Assembly: GCA_023974075.1 (NCBI GenBank)
Contig: CM043801.1
Span: 31,529,990-31,593,989 of the forward strand
Source of the DNA: Chaenocephalus aceratus
Lineage: Eukaryota; Chordata; Actinopteri; Perciformes; Channichthyidae
Direction of reading: 5' to 3'
Length of the DNA: 64,000 bases
This document shows, piece after piece, positions 24,263-37,130 of this stretch. The first letter of the stretch is position 1. Each line of letters begins with the position of its first letter. The position numbers were made by a program, and so were the translations under genes. Below the pieces are notes generated by a model, which was not told where the DNA came from, did not search any database, and was given only the letters and a program-made list of their open reading frames with translations.

Positions 24263-25147
24263 AGGGGCCCTATTATGCTCATTTTTAGGTTCATATTTGT
24301 ATTACGTGTCTCTTCTGTGACATGTTTACTTGCGTTAATGTTCAAAAAGCTCTCTCATACTGCTCTTTTCACCCTCTGTCTGAAACCAGAGCCCAGTCTG
24401 CACTGATGGCTGATAGCTGGCCGGCTCTGTTGTGATTGTTCAACAGTTTAGAGATGTCCCGCCCCTTACGGCCCGTCTACACTACAGGCATCGAAAAATG
24501 CTTTCAACGCTTTGCCCATTCATTTGAATGGGGTGACGTAGTTGATTTTGAATCTTCGCCGAACTGCATTGTGGGAAGCGGAGCGTGGCTTTGCAAGCAT
24601 CGCGAGCATCAAAAGTTGAGCAATGTTCAACTTTTGATGCTCGATGCTTGGCATCAGCCAATCAAATCATGCGTATGCAAATCTGACAGTACAAGCGCTA
24701 GCCAATCAAACCGCGTGTATGCTGGGAGAGACTACGCAGGTCATTTCCTCAGATTCAAAAAAATGGAGCGGTAGCAAATCACCCGGTGCTTTATGATCAG
24801 TCTCTGTTGTGTTCATCTACCGGGATACAACCCGGAGGAGTGAGGCATGGAGGGAGGTGGCAGACAGTGGATGAAACTGGTAGGTTTTCGCCTGTTTGGG
24901 GATTTTATATCCAGTTTACTTCGTTTTAACATTGCTATTGCTTTGTATGCCGGGGGCGGGCGGGAGATTCCTGATTGGTTGTTGGTCGCCTTGGGCGCGA
25001 GAAATCGCCAAGCCTCAGACACGCCCAGCTTCAAGATTTTTTGATGCCTGTAGTGTAGACGGGCCGTTAGCCTATCACGTACAATGTGTTGGAGCGCTAG
25101 CCAATAGACAGGGATGTGACTATGTCGCAGAAGTAAACAAGGGAGTC
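24263..25147 (+). mobile_element. CCTATTATGC-family element split by a nested insertion
   Basis: The left end, AGGGGCCCTATTATGCTC, directly follows TTAA (24259-24262). The body is the family body with CTGTCTGAAACCAGAG, one intact ATTG box, GAGATGTCCCGCCCC and, after the insertion, GCCTATCACGTACAATGTGT. The element is interrupted at the TTA of its CCCCTTAGCC segment by 24469-25066. The right end fades near 25147. Confidence 0.85.
24469..25066. mobile_element. PIF/Harbinger-like MITE with TTA duplication, nested
   Basis: The 598-bp element starts CGGCCCGTCTACACTACAGG and ends with the exact inverse CCTGTAGTGTAGACGGGCCG (TIR about 24 bp including GCATC). TTA is present on both sides (24466-24468 and 25067-25069), but only once in the uninterrupted copies at 4610-4612 and 35042-35044. 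This proves a 3-bp TTA target duplication, the signature of PIF/Harbinger. An internal 16-bp hairpin (24604-24619 and 24627-24642) is present. No transposase is encoded. Confidence 0.9.
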
Positions 25148-27540
25148 ACATGCAGTTTGATTTAAGCTGTGCAGGGACATGTGTTGCATGTCATACCCTA
25201 TGTTACATGTATGTCCCTCCTATCTGATGTCAATGCATGCTGAAATGCTGCAAAACATAAACAGGCTGACTGTATGGCTTGCACTCTCTGGTTGGACTCC
25301 AGGTGACTTTGCCTTTGTGGTTTGTGGTTCTCGTTACCAGTAAGTCAGGTTGTATTGTACGTTAAGTTGTCAACACGCCTCTGCACCAAAGCAACAAAGC
25401 ACAACGCCACCACAATTAAATAGATTTTGATCCCGCAGCTCATTATAAACCTTTTTGAAATTTCCCGGCAGCCGGCTCAAACACCATCACTCAGGAAACC
25501 CCTCTCTGTCTTTAACTTTAATAAACAAAATCAGCTCGTAGTTGTTTATTCAGAGTTGGGTTTCGATTGCCCTCCAATCAAAACACTTGGATCGTTCCAT
25601 TGTACTTAGCATCTACCCTCCATTACCCTGCCATTGACTGCACTGCTTCGGTTTACTGCATAAACAGTTATTTGACGTGTAAGATAAACACTTCATGTGC
25701 ATGTCTGCCTCACAGAGAGAGAGAACTATAGAAAGAAAGAGGGAAAGATGAAGACAAATGATGGAAATACGGACGTTCTGCCATTGTCCTTCCTCTCGCT
25801 GCAGACAGCGATGGGAAAGCATTAAAGGGACACATTATTCGTCCTTTTCCTTTCTTTTCATGTCTTCTCAGCTACATTACCGTCCCCAGTGACCGGCGAC
25901 CCACCAGCGGGAAATTCTTACATACACGCCTTTATGTTTTTTGTGGTGGAAGACGAAGCTGCGTAGGCTTCCTGCCAAACTCTACGCTGTCACATGGGGG
26001 TCATAAATCACAACTATTATGAGGTTTGTGTAATGGTACAGTTCAGAGCGGTCTTGCAGAGTAGTGGAGACGTATTGGACTCAGCTGATCGTGCTGCTGA
26101 TGCTCGTGTGGTTGTTGGTGGTCAGACAGCTTGTCCTTTAGACACAGGACCGGGGTACAGAGAAAACCCGCTGTGTCGGCAAATATTCAGGCGGCTCAAG
26201 TGTCCTCAAAGGAGAAGTCAAACCGGAAAAAATTGATGCTAAACTATCAGAGAAGTAAGGGTTTTTTCTGTTTTGTGAGGTGTTTTTTCTTTGGAGGCCA
26301 CATGCACACATATTGATAACATCAAACCAAAAATAAAGAACTATTTTTGAATCATTTTTGAATGATTCTTTACTAAAGACGGGCTGCTGTGAAATAGTGT
26401 TGTCGTCTAACAATCAGAAGACATGTTGAATTATCCTTGGGCGAACTAAACCCTAAATTGTGTGAATGTTAGTTTCCTTGATCAGGTGGCACCTTGCCTC
26501 TGCGTCTGTATGACTGGATGTGAATGGGTGACTTATGTATGGAAAGCACTTTGAGGGGTCATAACAACTGGTAAAACGATATATCTATCTAATCTAATCT
26601 ATTTGAGGATCAAAACTGCAACAAATTAACATCAGGGTTCATTTATTTTTCCTGAAAGTATTTTCATTAAACGCAGAAAGACCAGCTCCTCAACAGACTC
26701 ATGTTGGGGTCACTTGCACTTCAAGGGCCCCCATTGGCCTTTACCTACAGAAATATCCCCATGCCAACGTAACAGGAAGAGAAATAAAATAACTACAAAG
26801 AAATGTAAAATTACTAAAAAAGAAACACAAAGAGACCACAACGAGACACGAGAACAACATAAAGAGACGCTGACCCGGAGGCTCGGAAACTTTAACGTCT
26901 GTGGGATTTTTACTATGGCAACAACAAGCAGCTAAACATGCTGCATTTTCTTTAACAGCCACAACTTTCTTTTACTTTTTGGGACCATTATAACTCGCTG
27001 TCCCTCCACCGACTGAGAAAACCCACAGCTGAAAGCAACCAGTTCAGACATGTTCTTTGGGTGAAGCCACAAGTCATTCTGGGAAATGTAGTTACTGATA
27101 CTAAAGTAGAAGAACAGGAGGCAACCGTGAGAGATATTATCTTCCTTTTATGGATGACAATTTAAGCCATTTCTATAACTTTATTTATGTTCAAGATCAA
27201 TAAGTAAAAGCAATTATTTGCAAATTATATAAAAAAATGAATACAGTCTGGGAGATTAAAATACCCAATCTGTAAAATAGTGATAAAGTAAAATATATTA
27301 AACAATGTATATACAGAGGCAAGTCTTAACAGATTGGTCTTGAATTCTTTTTTTAAATGCGTTGTAATGGCTCAGTATATTTAAAACAAAGCATTTCTCA
27401 GCCTAAATGTGACATCCAATTTAAAAAATGTCCGCTATATTCTCATGCTGTTCTTGCTGGTACTTTGCCCCTAAACACATCACTCAGTCATTTATGCAGA
27501 TGACTTGATGTGTTGCTGCTAAAACCTCTTCAATGGTCAG
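25148..27540. other. No gene seen; LINE-tail fragment inside
   Basis: AT-rich sequence. Positions 26462-26600 carry GGAAAGCACTTTGAGGGGTC followed by a short TATCTAATC repeat, resembling a LINE or SINE 3' tail. The segment 27075-27093 is a reverse-strand ZNF143-like site. No exon could be supported. Confidence 0.5.
27075..27093 (-). promoter_or_regulatory. ZNF143/THAP11-type (SBS) motif match
   Basis: Reverse complement reads AACTACATTTCCCAGAATG, the same core as at 14482. There is no adjacent gene start. Confidence 0.4.
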
Positions 27541-27819
27541 TGGTGGAATATAATGAAGTCAAGTACTGCACCTTGTACTTCTACTCCACTACATTTTGGA
27601 AGTCAACTTTTAACTTTTGTTGACATTTTAGTCACTTTACAAATCCAATACAAAAAACAATACAATTAAAAACAAACAAGTAAGGCATAGAACGACAGGT
27701 TTAGATATACAGCAGTCATTCAAATCTCCACCTTAATCAGCTGGGAAGAACACATTGATGCATCAATAATCATAGCCTCGTTATTTAATCATGTTTGTGA
27801 AATGGGCTATTATGCTTAC

Positions 27820-28208
27820 AGGTGGGGTAGGTAAGTTTGAGAAACCGGCTCGAGATACACTTTTTGTTATATTCCATGGAATGCTCTTAACATCCCGATA
27901 GCAAAGAATATCTAAAGTGCTTTTACAAAAAATCCATAAAAAAAATCATCTGTGGAAGCCGTAGCACTGTAAAAAGCACGACCAATCATCTGAGCCGGCC
28001 CGGCTAAAGTAACTGGATGGCCTACCTGCCTGTCAGCCTTCCATCTGGGCACAAACTTATCTGTGCCCTCATTGGTCATGTGCGCGTTCATGTGTATTGG
28101 AGGAGGGGCTCTGTGAGGAAGTCTGAAGGAAGTGGCAGATTTTTTCCGGCTGTGTATTTTCAAATTCTAGCGCACTCCAGCTGGTTGCTCCAAAATGACC
28201 TACCCCAC
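27820..28208 (+). mobile_element. AGGTGGGGTAGG-family element, copy 3
   Basis: Same orientation as copy 1. The left end is AGGTGGGGTAGGTAAGTTTG, preceded by TTAC (a mutated TTAA). The right end is diverged (TGACCTACCCCAC). It lies between pieces of a GTACTT-type repeat (27541-27630 and about 28230-28270). Confidence 0.82.
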
Positions 28209-28270
28209 AATTTTTTGATGCCAATGCCAATAGATTTTGAGTGCAGGACTTTTTAACTTGAGTATTTTAA

Positions 28271-29016
28271 CAAACAAGTATTGCTATAAAATCTGATTAT
28301 CCTTTCACCAGAAAAATTATAGTTTTCGTTTTATTACATGCATAATAATATATCGACATAAACTTCTTAGTTCATCTTTGGTGGTGTTTTTCTGTAGACA
28401 AAGACCCCCTGCTCTGTCTGTTTGGTGGAGGCAGCCCCCCCCCCCCCCCCCCCCCCCTTGTCGCCCTGCACCCATCTTCTCTCTCTTCTTTTTTACATTT
28501 CGCCTCTCCACCACAAGCCAGTCCAAAGAGCATCTGGTTCCTCTTGGGCCTGCGGTCACAACACTGAGAGAGCGCCACATCAAAGCTCCCTGCATCCAGC
28601 CCACAGAGAAGAGAGGAAGAGGAGGAGGAAGAAGAAGAAGAAGAAAAGAGAAAATCTGGGACGCATTCTGTTTCACACACACACCACAAAGCTGTCTTTG
28701 CTCATGGAAAACTTGCAGTGGTGTTGCGTTGAGAATCCATCAATCTCCGCGCTCTGACCACTTCAGTCGCGCAGATAGTCTGACTCTGGCTCCCACGCTC
28801 ATCTTTTTACTGCCTAAGAGGCTTAAGACGTTGTTCAAGCTCTTAAGTGTGTTTTCTATTGTATTAGTGTTACATCATTTGGATGCAATTATGTCAATGA
28901 AACTCAACCTCAAGCTCTCTAATGTGTGTGCTCGGAGATCTCTGAACAAACAAATCTGCACTGTGAAAAAAGATCAAAACGCTCTTAATGCCTTTCCTGT
29001 CTTCAGGCCTGGACAT

Positions 29017-29018
<2 letters not shown>
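28271..29018. other. No gene seen; poly-C and GA-rich patches
   Basis: Holds a 23-C run at 28435-28457 and a GAGGAAGAAGAAG purine stretch at 28613-28650. A long open frame from 28378 runs through these and the following CA tract, but it consists of low-complexity residues and is not credible as a gene. Confidence 0.6.
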
Positions 29019-29071
<53 letters not shown>

Positions 29072-29123
29072 AACTCACACACAAACTCACACACACACAA
29101 ACTCACACACACACACACAAACT

Positions 29124-29157
<34 letters not shown>

Positions 29158-29209
29158 CTCACACACACACTCACAAACTCACACACACAAACTCACACAC
29201 ACACACAAA

Positions 29210-29271
<62 letters not shown>
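29019..29271. repeat. Compound (CA)n / CACAAACT microsatellite
   Basis: CA tracts are interspersed with ACAAACTCAC and ACTCTCAC variants over about 253 bp, ending in a pure CA run. Confidence 0.97.
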
Positions 29272-29273
<2 letters not shown>

Positions 29274-30040
29274 AGAGAAGATCAAATGTTGAGGGGAGTG
29301 ATGGGAAGTTTTTTGAAATGTGACTCTCTAGCAATTTCCCCGTCACTCAAAGGCACCGCAGCTCCAACACGAGGGTACCTGCCGCTTCCTGCCGCTCCTC
29401 GTGTTCGACAGCGGAACATTCAAATAGCAATTTTCTCCCCGCACAGACATGTTTCTGACAATTGATGTAATGAATTACCATCCTATTACATTTAGTCTGT
29501 GCTTTAACGCATTAGTAACAGATGGAAGTACTGTGGGCCCAGAAGGATTGAATGATGGTTAGGCGGGTAGTTCTGGTGAGGGGAAGGTTATCAGGTCAAA
29601 CCCACCTGTCGTGCAGCTCTGCAACGAGTATCCCTTTTTCGTGCACTAGCCGAAAACAATACTACACATGGTCTCTGATCTTGAATGCTTTTCCGTGGCT
29701 TTTGATGATAGGTGACTTGGAGTGCACGATATAAAAGCCAGAAACAGATTAGGTTATTGAATCAAATAGAGGAACACACAGTGAGTATGTGACAATTTAA
29801 GAAACACAGAGAAGTTGGTTTTGGATATTAAAAAGTTTGTGCTTTCAAATGTGAAATACTATTAAAAACTACAGTGTTCAAATAGCTGGTAAATAGCACC
29901 TTGACTTTATACTTTTGGTCTTGTGCAAAAGTGTGTTTGTAACACTGCATATTATCCTGAAAATATTATTTATTTTATTATATAGTGTTTCAACTGCTTG
30001 ATTAATTTCTGATTAATACATTTAATAATAATAAAACAAC
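29272..30040. other. No gene seen
   Basis: AT-rich. The stretch around 29555-29620 has a faint tRNA-SINE look (AGGTCAAACCCACCTGTC, echoed at 30765) but is not firm enough to call. Confidence 0.4.
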
Positions 30041-30344
30041 ATATGTTTTTGCTTTTAAATTACAATGTATGCTGTGGCCTCTTATTACAAACAACTTTCA
30101 TAGTCATAAAACACAATATGTGTAGCATACGATGTTCCCCAGCTAAGCAGAAAATAAAAATGATTATTAACTGGCACCAGCTCTTAAAACCACATGTTTT
30201 AAAAGTTGTATTACTTCCATATTGCTAAAGCCCTGTCATAAATTAAACTTGGTTGAAAACAAGCTCTAAAGGAAAGTAATAGTTTGACTTTAAGGGGCGG
30301 TCATTGTTGTCTTTCTCTGAGTCATAAATGTGAATCCACAGTGA
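30041..30344 (+). repeat. Local duplication, copy 1
   Basis: 304 bp nearly identical to 31430-31743 in direct orientation. It runs from ATATGTTTTTGCTTTTAAAT to GTGAATCCACAGTGA. It has no coding frame or transposon termini. Confidence 0.95.
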
Positions 30345-31429
30345 CAAATAATAATAACTTGCTTTCAAATGTCGTTTTTCTCTTTCTCTTTCTCTTTTAT
30401 GGATCAAATTATCCAAATGACACAGTTTTATATCCTAAAACTGAAACGGTAAATCAACAGCTTTCCAGATGTTTTAATGATGACACATTGTGGTTGATCT
30501 CTGTGTGTTATTTTCCTACACCATTAAGTGGTTTCCTCCCTCTCAACCTCCAGAGAAGTGACCTGAACGTCATGAAGTTTAAACACCAATATCGTATTAA
30601 CACAGCCTGACAGAAGCCCGTCCTGCAGCTGGGAATCTGTGCTGGGAAGTACAAATGCCGGCCACACAACATCAGGGTGGAGAAAAGCCTGTTGACCTCA
30701 TCGCTCTGAAAATTCAATGAAGGGTCAAAGGCTCAGGAGTAGCACGAGAAGCTGTGAGTTCAAAGGTCAAATCCACCTGTCAGTCCCCACAGAGGGCTGA
30801 GGCTGACTGGAGCTTGACTCAACGCCAACATAGGAAATAACTGTATCGTTAGAACCAGAAGAGCTCGAATTCCCACAGAAACTATCATGTAGAAACAGCT
30901 GTGGGTCTGTTATTATACACGTCTCACATATTTGTGGATACCTAAAACCATAGTTTGAATATTTCTTCAGAGTATATTGTCGTATTCCTTTTTGACCTTA
31001 CTTTTTGTCTTGTTCCTTGTTGTTTTTGCATTTTATAATGCTATAGTACTTATAGTAATCGTTTTTTATGACAATAGTTACTAACTACTAATTTGTTCAA
31101 TTAATGTCACGATCCTTAGTTTAAAACGCACTTTAATCCTAAACTATCTCGGATTGTAACTAAAACTTAGATATTTTAAGCCTCAGACTCTGTTTTGTCC
31201 ATTAATTCAACAAAATATATCGCAAGCTTCATGTATGTCTTCAGTTCAGGAACACATTTGAATTATATCAAGATTAAAAAATGCACTCTTACTTCGAAAT
31301 TCTCTTTATGAGGTCAAGAATAAACTTTCCATCAAAACGGACACTTTTTTTTCTTCTATTTTATAATGAAAACATGTTGTTCACATGAAACAATCGAGCA
31401 GCTTCCAAACCTTTGTGATGCATCCCTTA
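30345..31429. other. Spacer between the two duplicated copies; no gene seen
   Basis: About 1.1 kb of AT-rich sequence not shared by the copies. No element ends recognised. Confidence 0.5.
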
Positions 31430-31743
31430 ATATGTTTTTGCTTTTAAATTACAATGTATGCTGTGGCCTCTTATTACAAACAACTTTCATAGTCATAAAA
31501 CACAATATGTGTAGCATACGATGTTCCCCAGCTAAGATGTTCACAGCAGAAAATAAAAACGATTATTAACTGGCACCAGCTCTTAAACCCACATGTTTTA
31601 AAAGTTGTATTACTTCCATATTCCTAAAGCCCTGTCATAAATTAAACTTGGTTGAAAACAAGCTCTAAAGGAAAGTAATAGTTTGACTTTAAGGGGCGGT
31701 AATTGTTGTCTTTCTCTGAGTCATAAATGTGAATCCACAGTGA
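31430..31743 (+). repeat. Local duplication, copy 2
   Basis: Differs from copy 1 by a 10-base insertion (ATGTTCACAG, about 31537) and a handful of substitutions. Flanking sequences differ completely on both sides. Confidence 0.95.
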
Positions 31744-32111
31744 TTCTCCGTCTGCTTTGCGACGCTGCTCTCCTTCTAATGGTCAGGAAACATTTGACAG
31801 TTTTTCGTTCCTCTTCTTCAGACTCATGCCAGAGCCTTTGAAGCTTGCAGCTGCGTGTCGCACCCAGGGGGGAAGCCACTTGGACAGATATAAAATAAAG
31901 TCTCTGGATCTGACATCATGGCAACCCTTCATCAGAACAGGCAGTTATTGTTGGTCCTCTTTGTGCTGCCCGGCAACCATTATTATGTTGAACAAATGCT
32001 ATTAACACGTGTTGTTAAAAGCTGGGACAACATGTGCTGACATTATCTTCTTGTGGAATTAGGCCTTGTTAGATGTTTAACACTGTTAATAGCTTGTGTC
32101 ACGTTCTTTAA

Positions 32112-32377
32112 AGGTCCCCTATTATACTGTTTTTCATCAATATATTATCGCTCTCAGATATACAAAACATGTCTCTGAAGTGTTTGGCTCCAAATACCCT
32201 TGGTTGGTTAGTGGCCAAAAAATCAGCTCACTTTCAGACAGGTTTTTATAGAACTGCATCAGGACAAAAAGTGAGCGAATCTTTTTTCCTGAAACGTTCA
32301 GAATCTCTTTCCACAGAGGGGACACACGTTGATGTATAAAAGACATGGACAAGTGGATTTTGCATAATAGGTCCCCT
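32112..32377 (+). mobile_element. TTAA-flanked miniature element (AGGTCCCCTATTAT family), complete
   Basis: The 266-bp element has inverted ends AGGTCCCCTATTAT and ATAATAGGTCCCCT. TTAA lies on both sides (32108-32111 and 32378-32381). Shares its right end with the nested element at 9723-10466. It has no coding capacity. Confidence 0.88.
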
Positions 32378-32399
32378 TTAATATTAAAACGTACATTAA

Positions 32400-32520
32400 A
32401 GGAGGCCTATTATGCCTTTTGGGGTTTTCCCTTTCCTGTAGTGTGTTATAGGTTTGTGTGCATGTACATGTTCTCTCCAGAAGCTATCATTTTTTCCCTA
32501 AAGGAATAACCTGCCTATCA
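32400..32520 (+). mobile_element. Left part of a CCTATTATGC-family element
   Basis: TTAA (32396-32399) is followed by AGGAGGCCTATTATGCC and the TTCCCTTTCCTGTAGTGTGT phrase seen at 20281. No right terminus could be located, so its end is approximate. It begins only 22 bp after the previous element. Confidence 0.65.
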
Positions 32521-34956
32521 TCTCCAAAACACTACAAGCTACAGACAAAGCCAGTGCACGTGTTCCATATCATTTGGTCCTCTGTCCTCAAAAGGCACCC
32601 ATTTCGATGTTCTGACTAATAACTCATGAGCATTGAGCTTGTCTCGATTCTCCAGCAGTTCTGTAGAAACAAACTGGCCAAGTTTCTTTTCCCTTTATCC
32701 CCTATTTTTAAACACTTAGTAGCTACAAAGCTGGTTTTCCGGTCACTAGAAGACCCCATCATGTATATTTATGGTTATGGTTGTGCTTTTAGCATAAATC
32801 AGCGCTGCTGCAGTCTGCGAGGGCCTCCGCTTCCTCTTCTTCTGCAGGACGATGTCAGCCTGTGTGTTCACTGAGCAGCTGGCACCACACAGGACAAACA
32901 GGCCACACAAACCACAAGAATCCTGACTTCGGCGTGGCGGAGCAACAGCTAAAGCCTCTTTTGGGTTGTTTTAGACCGAGAAAGGGTCATGCTGCATCAT
33001 GGCTCTAAAATATTATGTCTTTCTTGGCTTCTTTTAGTTTCTCCCCTCCTTTTTATTTCTATATATGTGTTTTTCTTGCTTCAGCTCATTCTCGTCCACG
33101 ATGAAAAACAACCTCCTGAAAACTCGCCTTAACATATCAGATAACATGACAGCTTATGGGATCTGTCAGTGTTTAGTTTGTATCATTATTCCTCTGAGCT
33201 TAGCCGAGTGTTTTCATATCAGCGTTGCATTACGTTACGTTCTGCTTACTGTCAATCAACTCACACCCACATTAAGACGTCGAGCTCTCCTGGAGGAAGC
33301 AATCGCTCAAAAGCTTGTTGCCTCTCCAATTGAAATGTTACATCTGGGGGAGTTGTTGTATTTTTTCAAGCTCCTACAAGTTGGACGTGAGTGCCTGAGT
33401 TTTTTTGATTATGCAAATAAAAACAAGATGAAGGCAGCAGGAAGTGTGTTTCTTCAGCCCCCAATTTCTCCTTGACCCTGAAGTTCCACACAATGGGATC
33501 TCTCATTGCACATGGGGGTATTTAGCAGCGCTACACAGATGAAAAGACCTCCCCTCCTCTCCCTGTCTCCCTGTCTCCCTGTCTCCCGCTCATAGTCTGG
33601 ATTGATTTAACGGCACTGTTTCAATTGCCTCTGCAGCAGCAGATGTCGGCCATATTGAAACTGAACTTGGACACAGGCCTGCTCTACCTTTTCGGGTCAG
33701 ATCCGATTGTTTGCCTGCTGAAGCGTCACATTGATGCAGTTTGAGCAAACATGGGTAAAGTAGTGTGTGTGGATATATTTCACACGCTTTATCTCACTTT
33801 AAAGGGCGATTCCAGTCATTTCACACTTGAAGATCAGTGAAAAGTACTATTGTGATAACCGTTGAATGTCGTCTGTGACTCTCAATGGTAAAATAAAACA
33901 TCATCAGGGTTATATGTATGTGGACATGAAGATTAAAAAATGTCCTGTTAACATTTGGGGTCAGAGTTTGAAAGATGTGTGTGAATCTAGTTAACTGACG
34001 TTTGCCATATGGACTTAAAAATAAATAGTGTTTCATATCTGTGTTTCAGCTGCCTTAAAGTAACCAAACATGGTCTATGTAGCTTTAGCTTTCAAATTGG
34101 GTCCACAATGTTCGACATATCAGCTTTTCCCACTTCTTTATAGAAGATCTGAGACTCCATGTAAAATAAATACACTAATGCTTTGTTTTTCACATTCCTC
34201 TAAAAGTCAAGCTGACAGTTTGGTATGTTTAAAACCCTTGGGATCTCCTGTTGTATTTAATATCAAACCCTGTGAGTTGAAAGAAAGCTTGGCTGCTCTG
34301 CATGATTTTCTGACAGACTGTTGGGTTAGAGAGGTTGAACTCCAGATGATGGTTAATACATCACTGAAAACACATTGGCATGCTGCCAGTGGCTCCTCTG
34401 GCAGCATACAGTAACAAACAATCAACAGTTGAAACAATTAACATGCCATAACTCAGTGTGAGTTTTATATTTAATGTGCGCCACTCCCTTCTCATTCTGC
34501 CTTTTACCGCACCCTCGAGAAATGACACGAATGTCTGCAGGGAGACATGGAAACAAGAGGCAAACAGAAAACAGTCATCCAGTTCTTCAGAACACAACTT
34601 TAATCAGAAACAGAGTCACTGCTTCTTTGAAATGTCCTTACTCACATTTATCTGCTCTGACATGTTTAGGGACACTGATGACAAAGTCTGAATGAAAGAA
34701 ACGTGTTAAAGACCCAGTATTTACAGGACAAAGCAGGATCATATCAACATTTCCTTCAGAAGATGTGAGGGTACAAGTTTCAGGCTTGAGGAGTAACAGA
34801 TTACATGTAACGGGATTTCATAATCAAGATATACAAAATCTGTATTCCCTTACAGGTTTATAGATTTTTTTTTTTAAATGAAGATTGCTAGCAGGATAAC
34901 AGTGTTTCAATACATTTTAAAATAAAGATTAGTACATTATAATAATTATAAAAGAC
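32521..34956. other. No gene seen
   Basis: The plus-strand open frame 33065-33475 (136 codons) has no recognisable domain, start context or splice support. Other frames are short. Confidence 0.5.
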
Positions 34957-35216
34957 CCGCTATCTGAAACTAGACAACTCTGATTGGTTAGCTGACCGGC
35001 ACTGTTGTGATTGGTCAACCGTTTAGAGATGTCCCGCCCCCTTAGCCTATCACGTACGATGTGTTGTAGTGCTAGCCGATAGAAGCGCGAGTTACATAGT
35101 GACGTCACTTTGTTTGTGAAGTAAACAAAGGAGTCCAATAGAGGCGGGGGGGGGATTTTACCATTTACATGCACCAAAACTTATATAACACACCAAAAAA
35201 TCATAATAGGGCCTCT
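34957..35216 (+). mobile_element. CCTATTATGC-family element, right half
   Basis: Family landmarks in order: GATTGGTTAGCTGACCGGC, GTGATTGGTCAACCG, CCCGCCCC, TTAGCCTATCACGTACGATG and a GTGACGTCACTTTGTTTG segment. The right terminus is ATAATAGGGCCTCT, followed by TTAA (35217-35220). The left terminus is absent. Confidence 0.8.
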
Positions 35217-35220
35217 TTAA

Positions 35221-36376
35221 GATAACAACATCTTACTGATATGACTTTCTCTTGTCTTTATTTGGCTTTCATTTGATGTTGAGGTGATCGGAAAGTAACC
35301 AGGTTACATCACTTGTATAAAGGTTAATGATTCCTTTTTAACAGCTAACTAGTAATTATAACCGGAATACATTTTTAAAGTTTCCCCGAAAACCACTCAC
35401 TGGTTTTACTGTGCCCTTGAGTCTTTTGACAATGGAAGCAGCCTTATTCCAGCGCTCATGGATCATATTGCTGCAGCGACACAAAGACGGAGCGGAGATG
35501 CTTTGATTCTCCACACAGGACAACGCAGGGGTCAACACCCCAGAACAAGCCCCCCAGTCTCACCTCCCTGCCTTCAGCCTCTCCTTTATACAGCTCTTCT
35601 TATTAAAACCCCTCTCCGGGCTTCTTGCAAATCCCATCAGTCTGTTTGTCCGGATCTTGCACGGCGGCTTTTCCCGGATCTTGAGAAAAGAAGGAATTGA
35701 GAGAAAGAGAAAGAGAGAGAGAAAGGAGGGCTGAGGTCACTCTCCCAGAGCATGGATCCAGGATTAGAGGAAAAAGAGCAAATACCATGCAGCGGATACA
35801 GAGGGAGGCAGCCTTGAGGGTTAAGTCGCCAAACAATAGAAATTAATTAGAACTCCCTCTGTGGAGCAATGCTCTACTGATTAAGGATTGGAGGATTATT
35901 GGATACATGGAATACTGCTTCTTGTGAAGAACCGGGCCTCTGCCAGTATCATTTCAATGTGAAGCATGCCATGTCAACTTTACACTGCTAAAGTATTTTG
36001 GCTTAACAGTTTGCTTAGGGTCATAATGTGTTTCTAAACTAAACTAAAATCAGTCAATACTTAAATGTTATTCAACCTTTTAAATTCTCCTTTAGTAGGC
36101 CTACTTTTAAGTTGGTAAAAATGACTGTCTGTTTTTTTAATTATTATTTATCAACTTATTTATAGAGAAAAAACTCAAAATATTGAGCAGTCACAGGTTT
36201 TCAAATGTCAGGATTCAACACCTTTCTCTGTTTATATAACATTATACAAAACAAATAATTGTCCATAATCTGTGTCAATTTGGATCTTTAGCTGTCCATT
36301 ATAAATTTGCAAAACTAAATGTATGGAGAACTGGTTTAAATGTACGACTGTGGAAAACTAACTTTAGCGATTCATG
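35221..36376. other. No gene seen; short GA-rich repeat
   Basis: AT-rich except for a GAGAAAGAGAAAGAGAGAG stretch at 35697-35728. Confidence 0.5.
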
Positions 36377-36772
36377 CAGGAGTCTCAAACTCAAGGCCTG
36401 GGGGCCAAATCCGGCCGCGGCTTCATTTTATGTGGCCCCTCAAGAGCTTGCAAAGAATATAATACGTTTATTATACAGTTACATGCCGCTTTACAGAAGC
36501 ACGTTGCCCATATACTGCATGTCCCACAATGCATCTCGTTTTGTGACATGCGCACTGAAGAGACTTACAATTATTTGCCCTGGACTTCTGCTTTCAGACG
36601 TAGTTAATTACTAAGTTATTATCCTATCCGATAATAATCAAATTCAGAGGCAATAATGTAATAAAATACATTATTTTATATATATTATATATTTATAGTT
36701 ACAACTGGCCCTTTGAGTGCAACCTTTATGCAAATGTGGCCCGCGATGAAATTGAGTTTGACACCCTTACTG
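36377..36772 (+). mobile_element. Non-autonomous hAT element (same family as 49178)
   Basis: Starts CAGGAGTCTCAAACTCAAGG with GGGGGCCAAATCCGGCC. Ends GAGTTTGACACCCTTACTG. Internal sequence matches 49178-49558 in the same orientation. The expected 8-bp duplication is not evident, so the copy is old or its edges have eroded. Confidence 0.8.
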
Positions 36773-37056
36773 AGCTTCAACAGGATCGTATTCTCTATCC
36801 TGTTCATTCATAAAAAAAATAACAAGCGGAAGAGCATGTTTCTATTGATCATGAGTGATTGTAAGTTGAAACTGACAGAAAATATAGCATCATGAAAGAA
36901 AAATGAATGAATTTGTCCGGATACAATCAGTGTTTAAAGGCTGGTAAACCACATTTGGCTCAGTCAGTCTCTCGCCTCAGGGTCAAAAGATCAGAGACAG
37001 CAGCAGAGAACCACAAGATAAAACGACGCTAGAAACTCAAGGCCAAGTTACCCCCT

Positions 37057-37057
<1 letters not shown>

Positions 37058-37130
<73 letters not shown>

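Noticed and set aside
28378..29292. 304-codon plus-strand frame
   Set aside because: It runs through a poly-C tract, a purine-rich patch and CA repeats. There is no recognisable domain.
29555..29620. tRNA-derived SINE
   Set aside because: Only a vague B-box-like AGGTCAAACCC is present. There is no A box at the right spacing and no clear tail.
33065..33475. 136-codon plus-strand frame
   Set aside because: No family resemblance, splice context or biased codon use. It could be chance in AT-moderate sequence.
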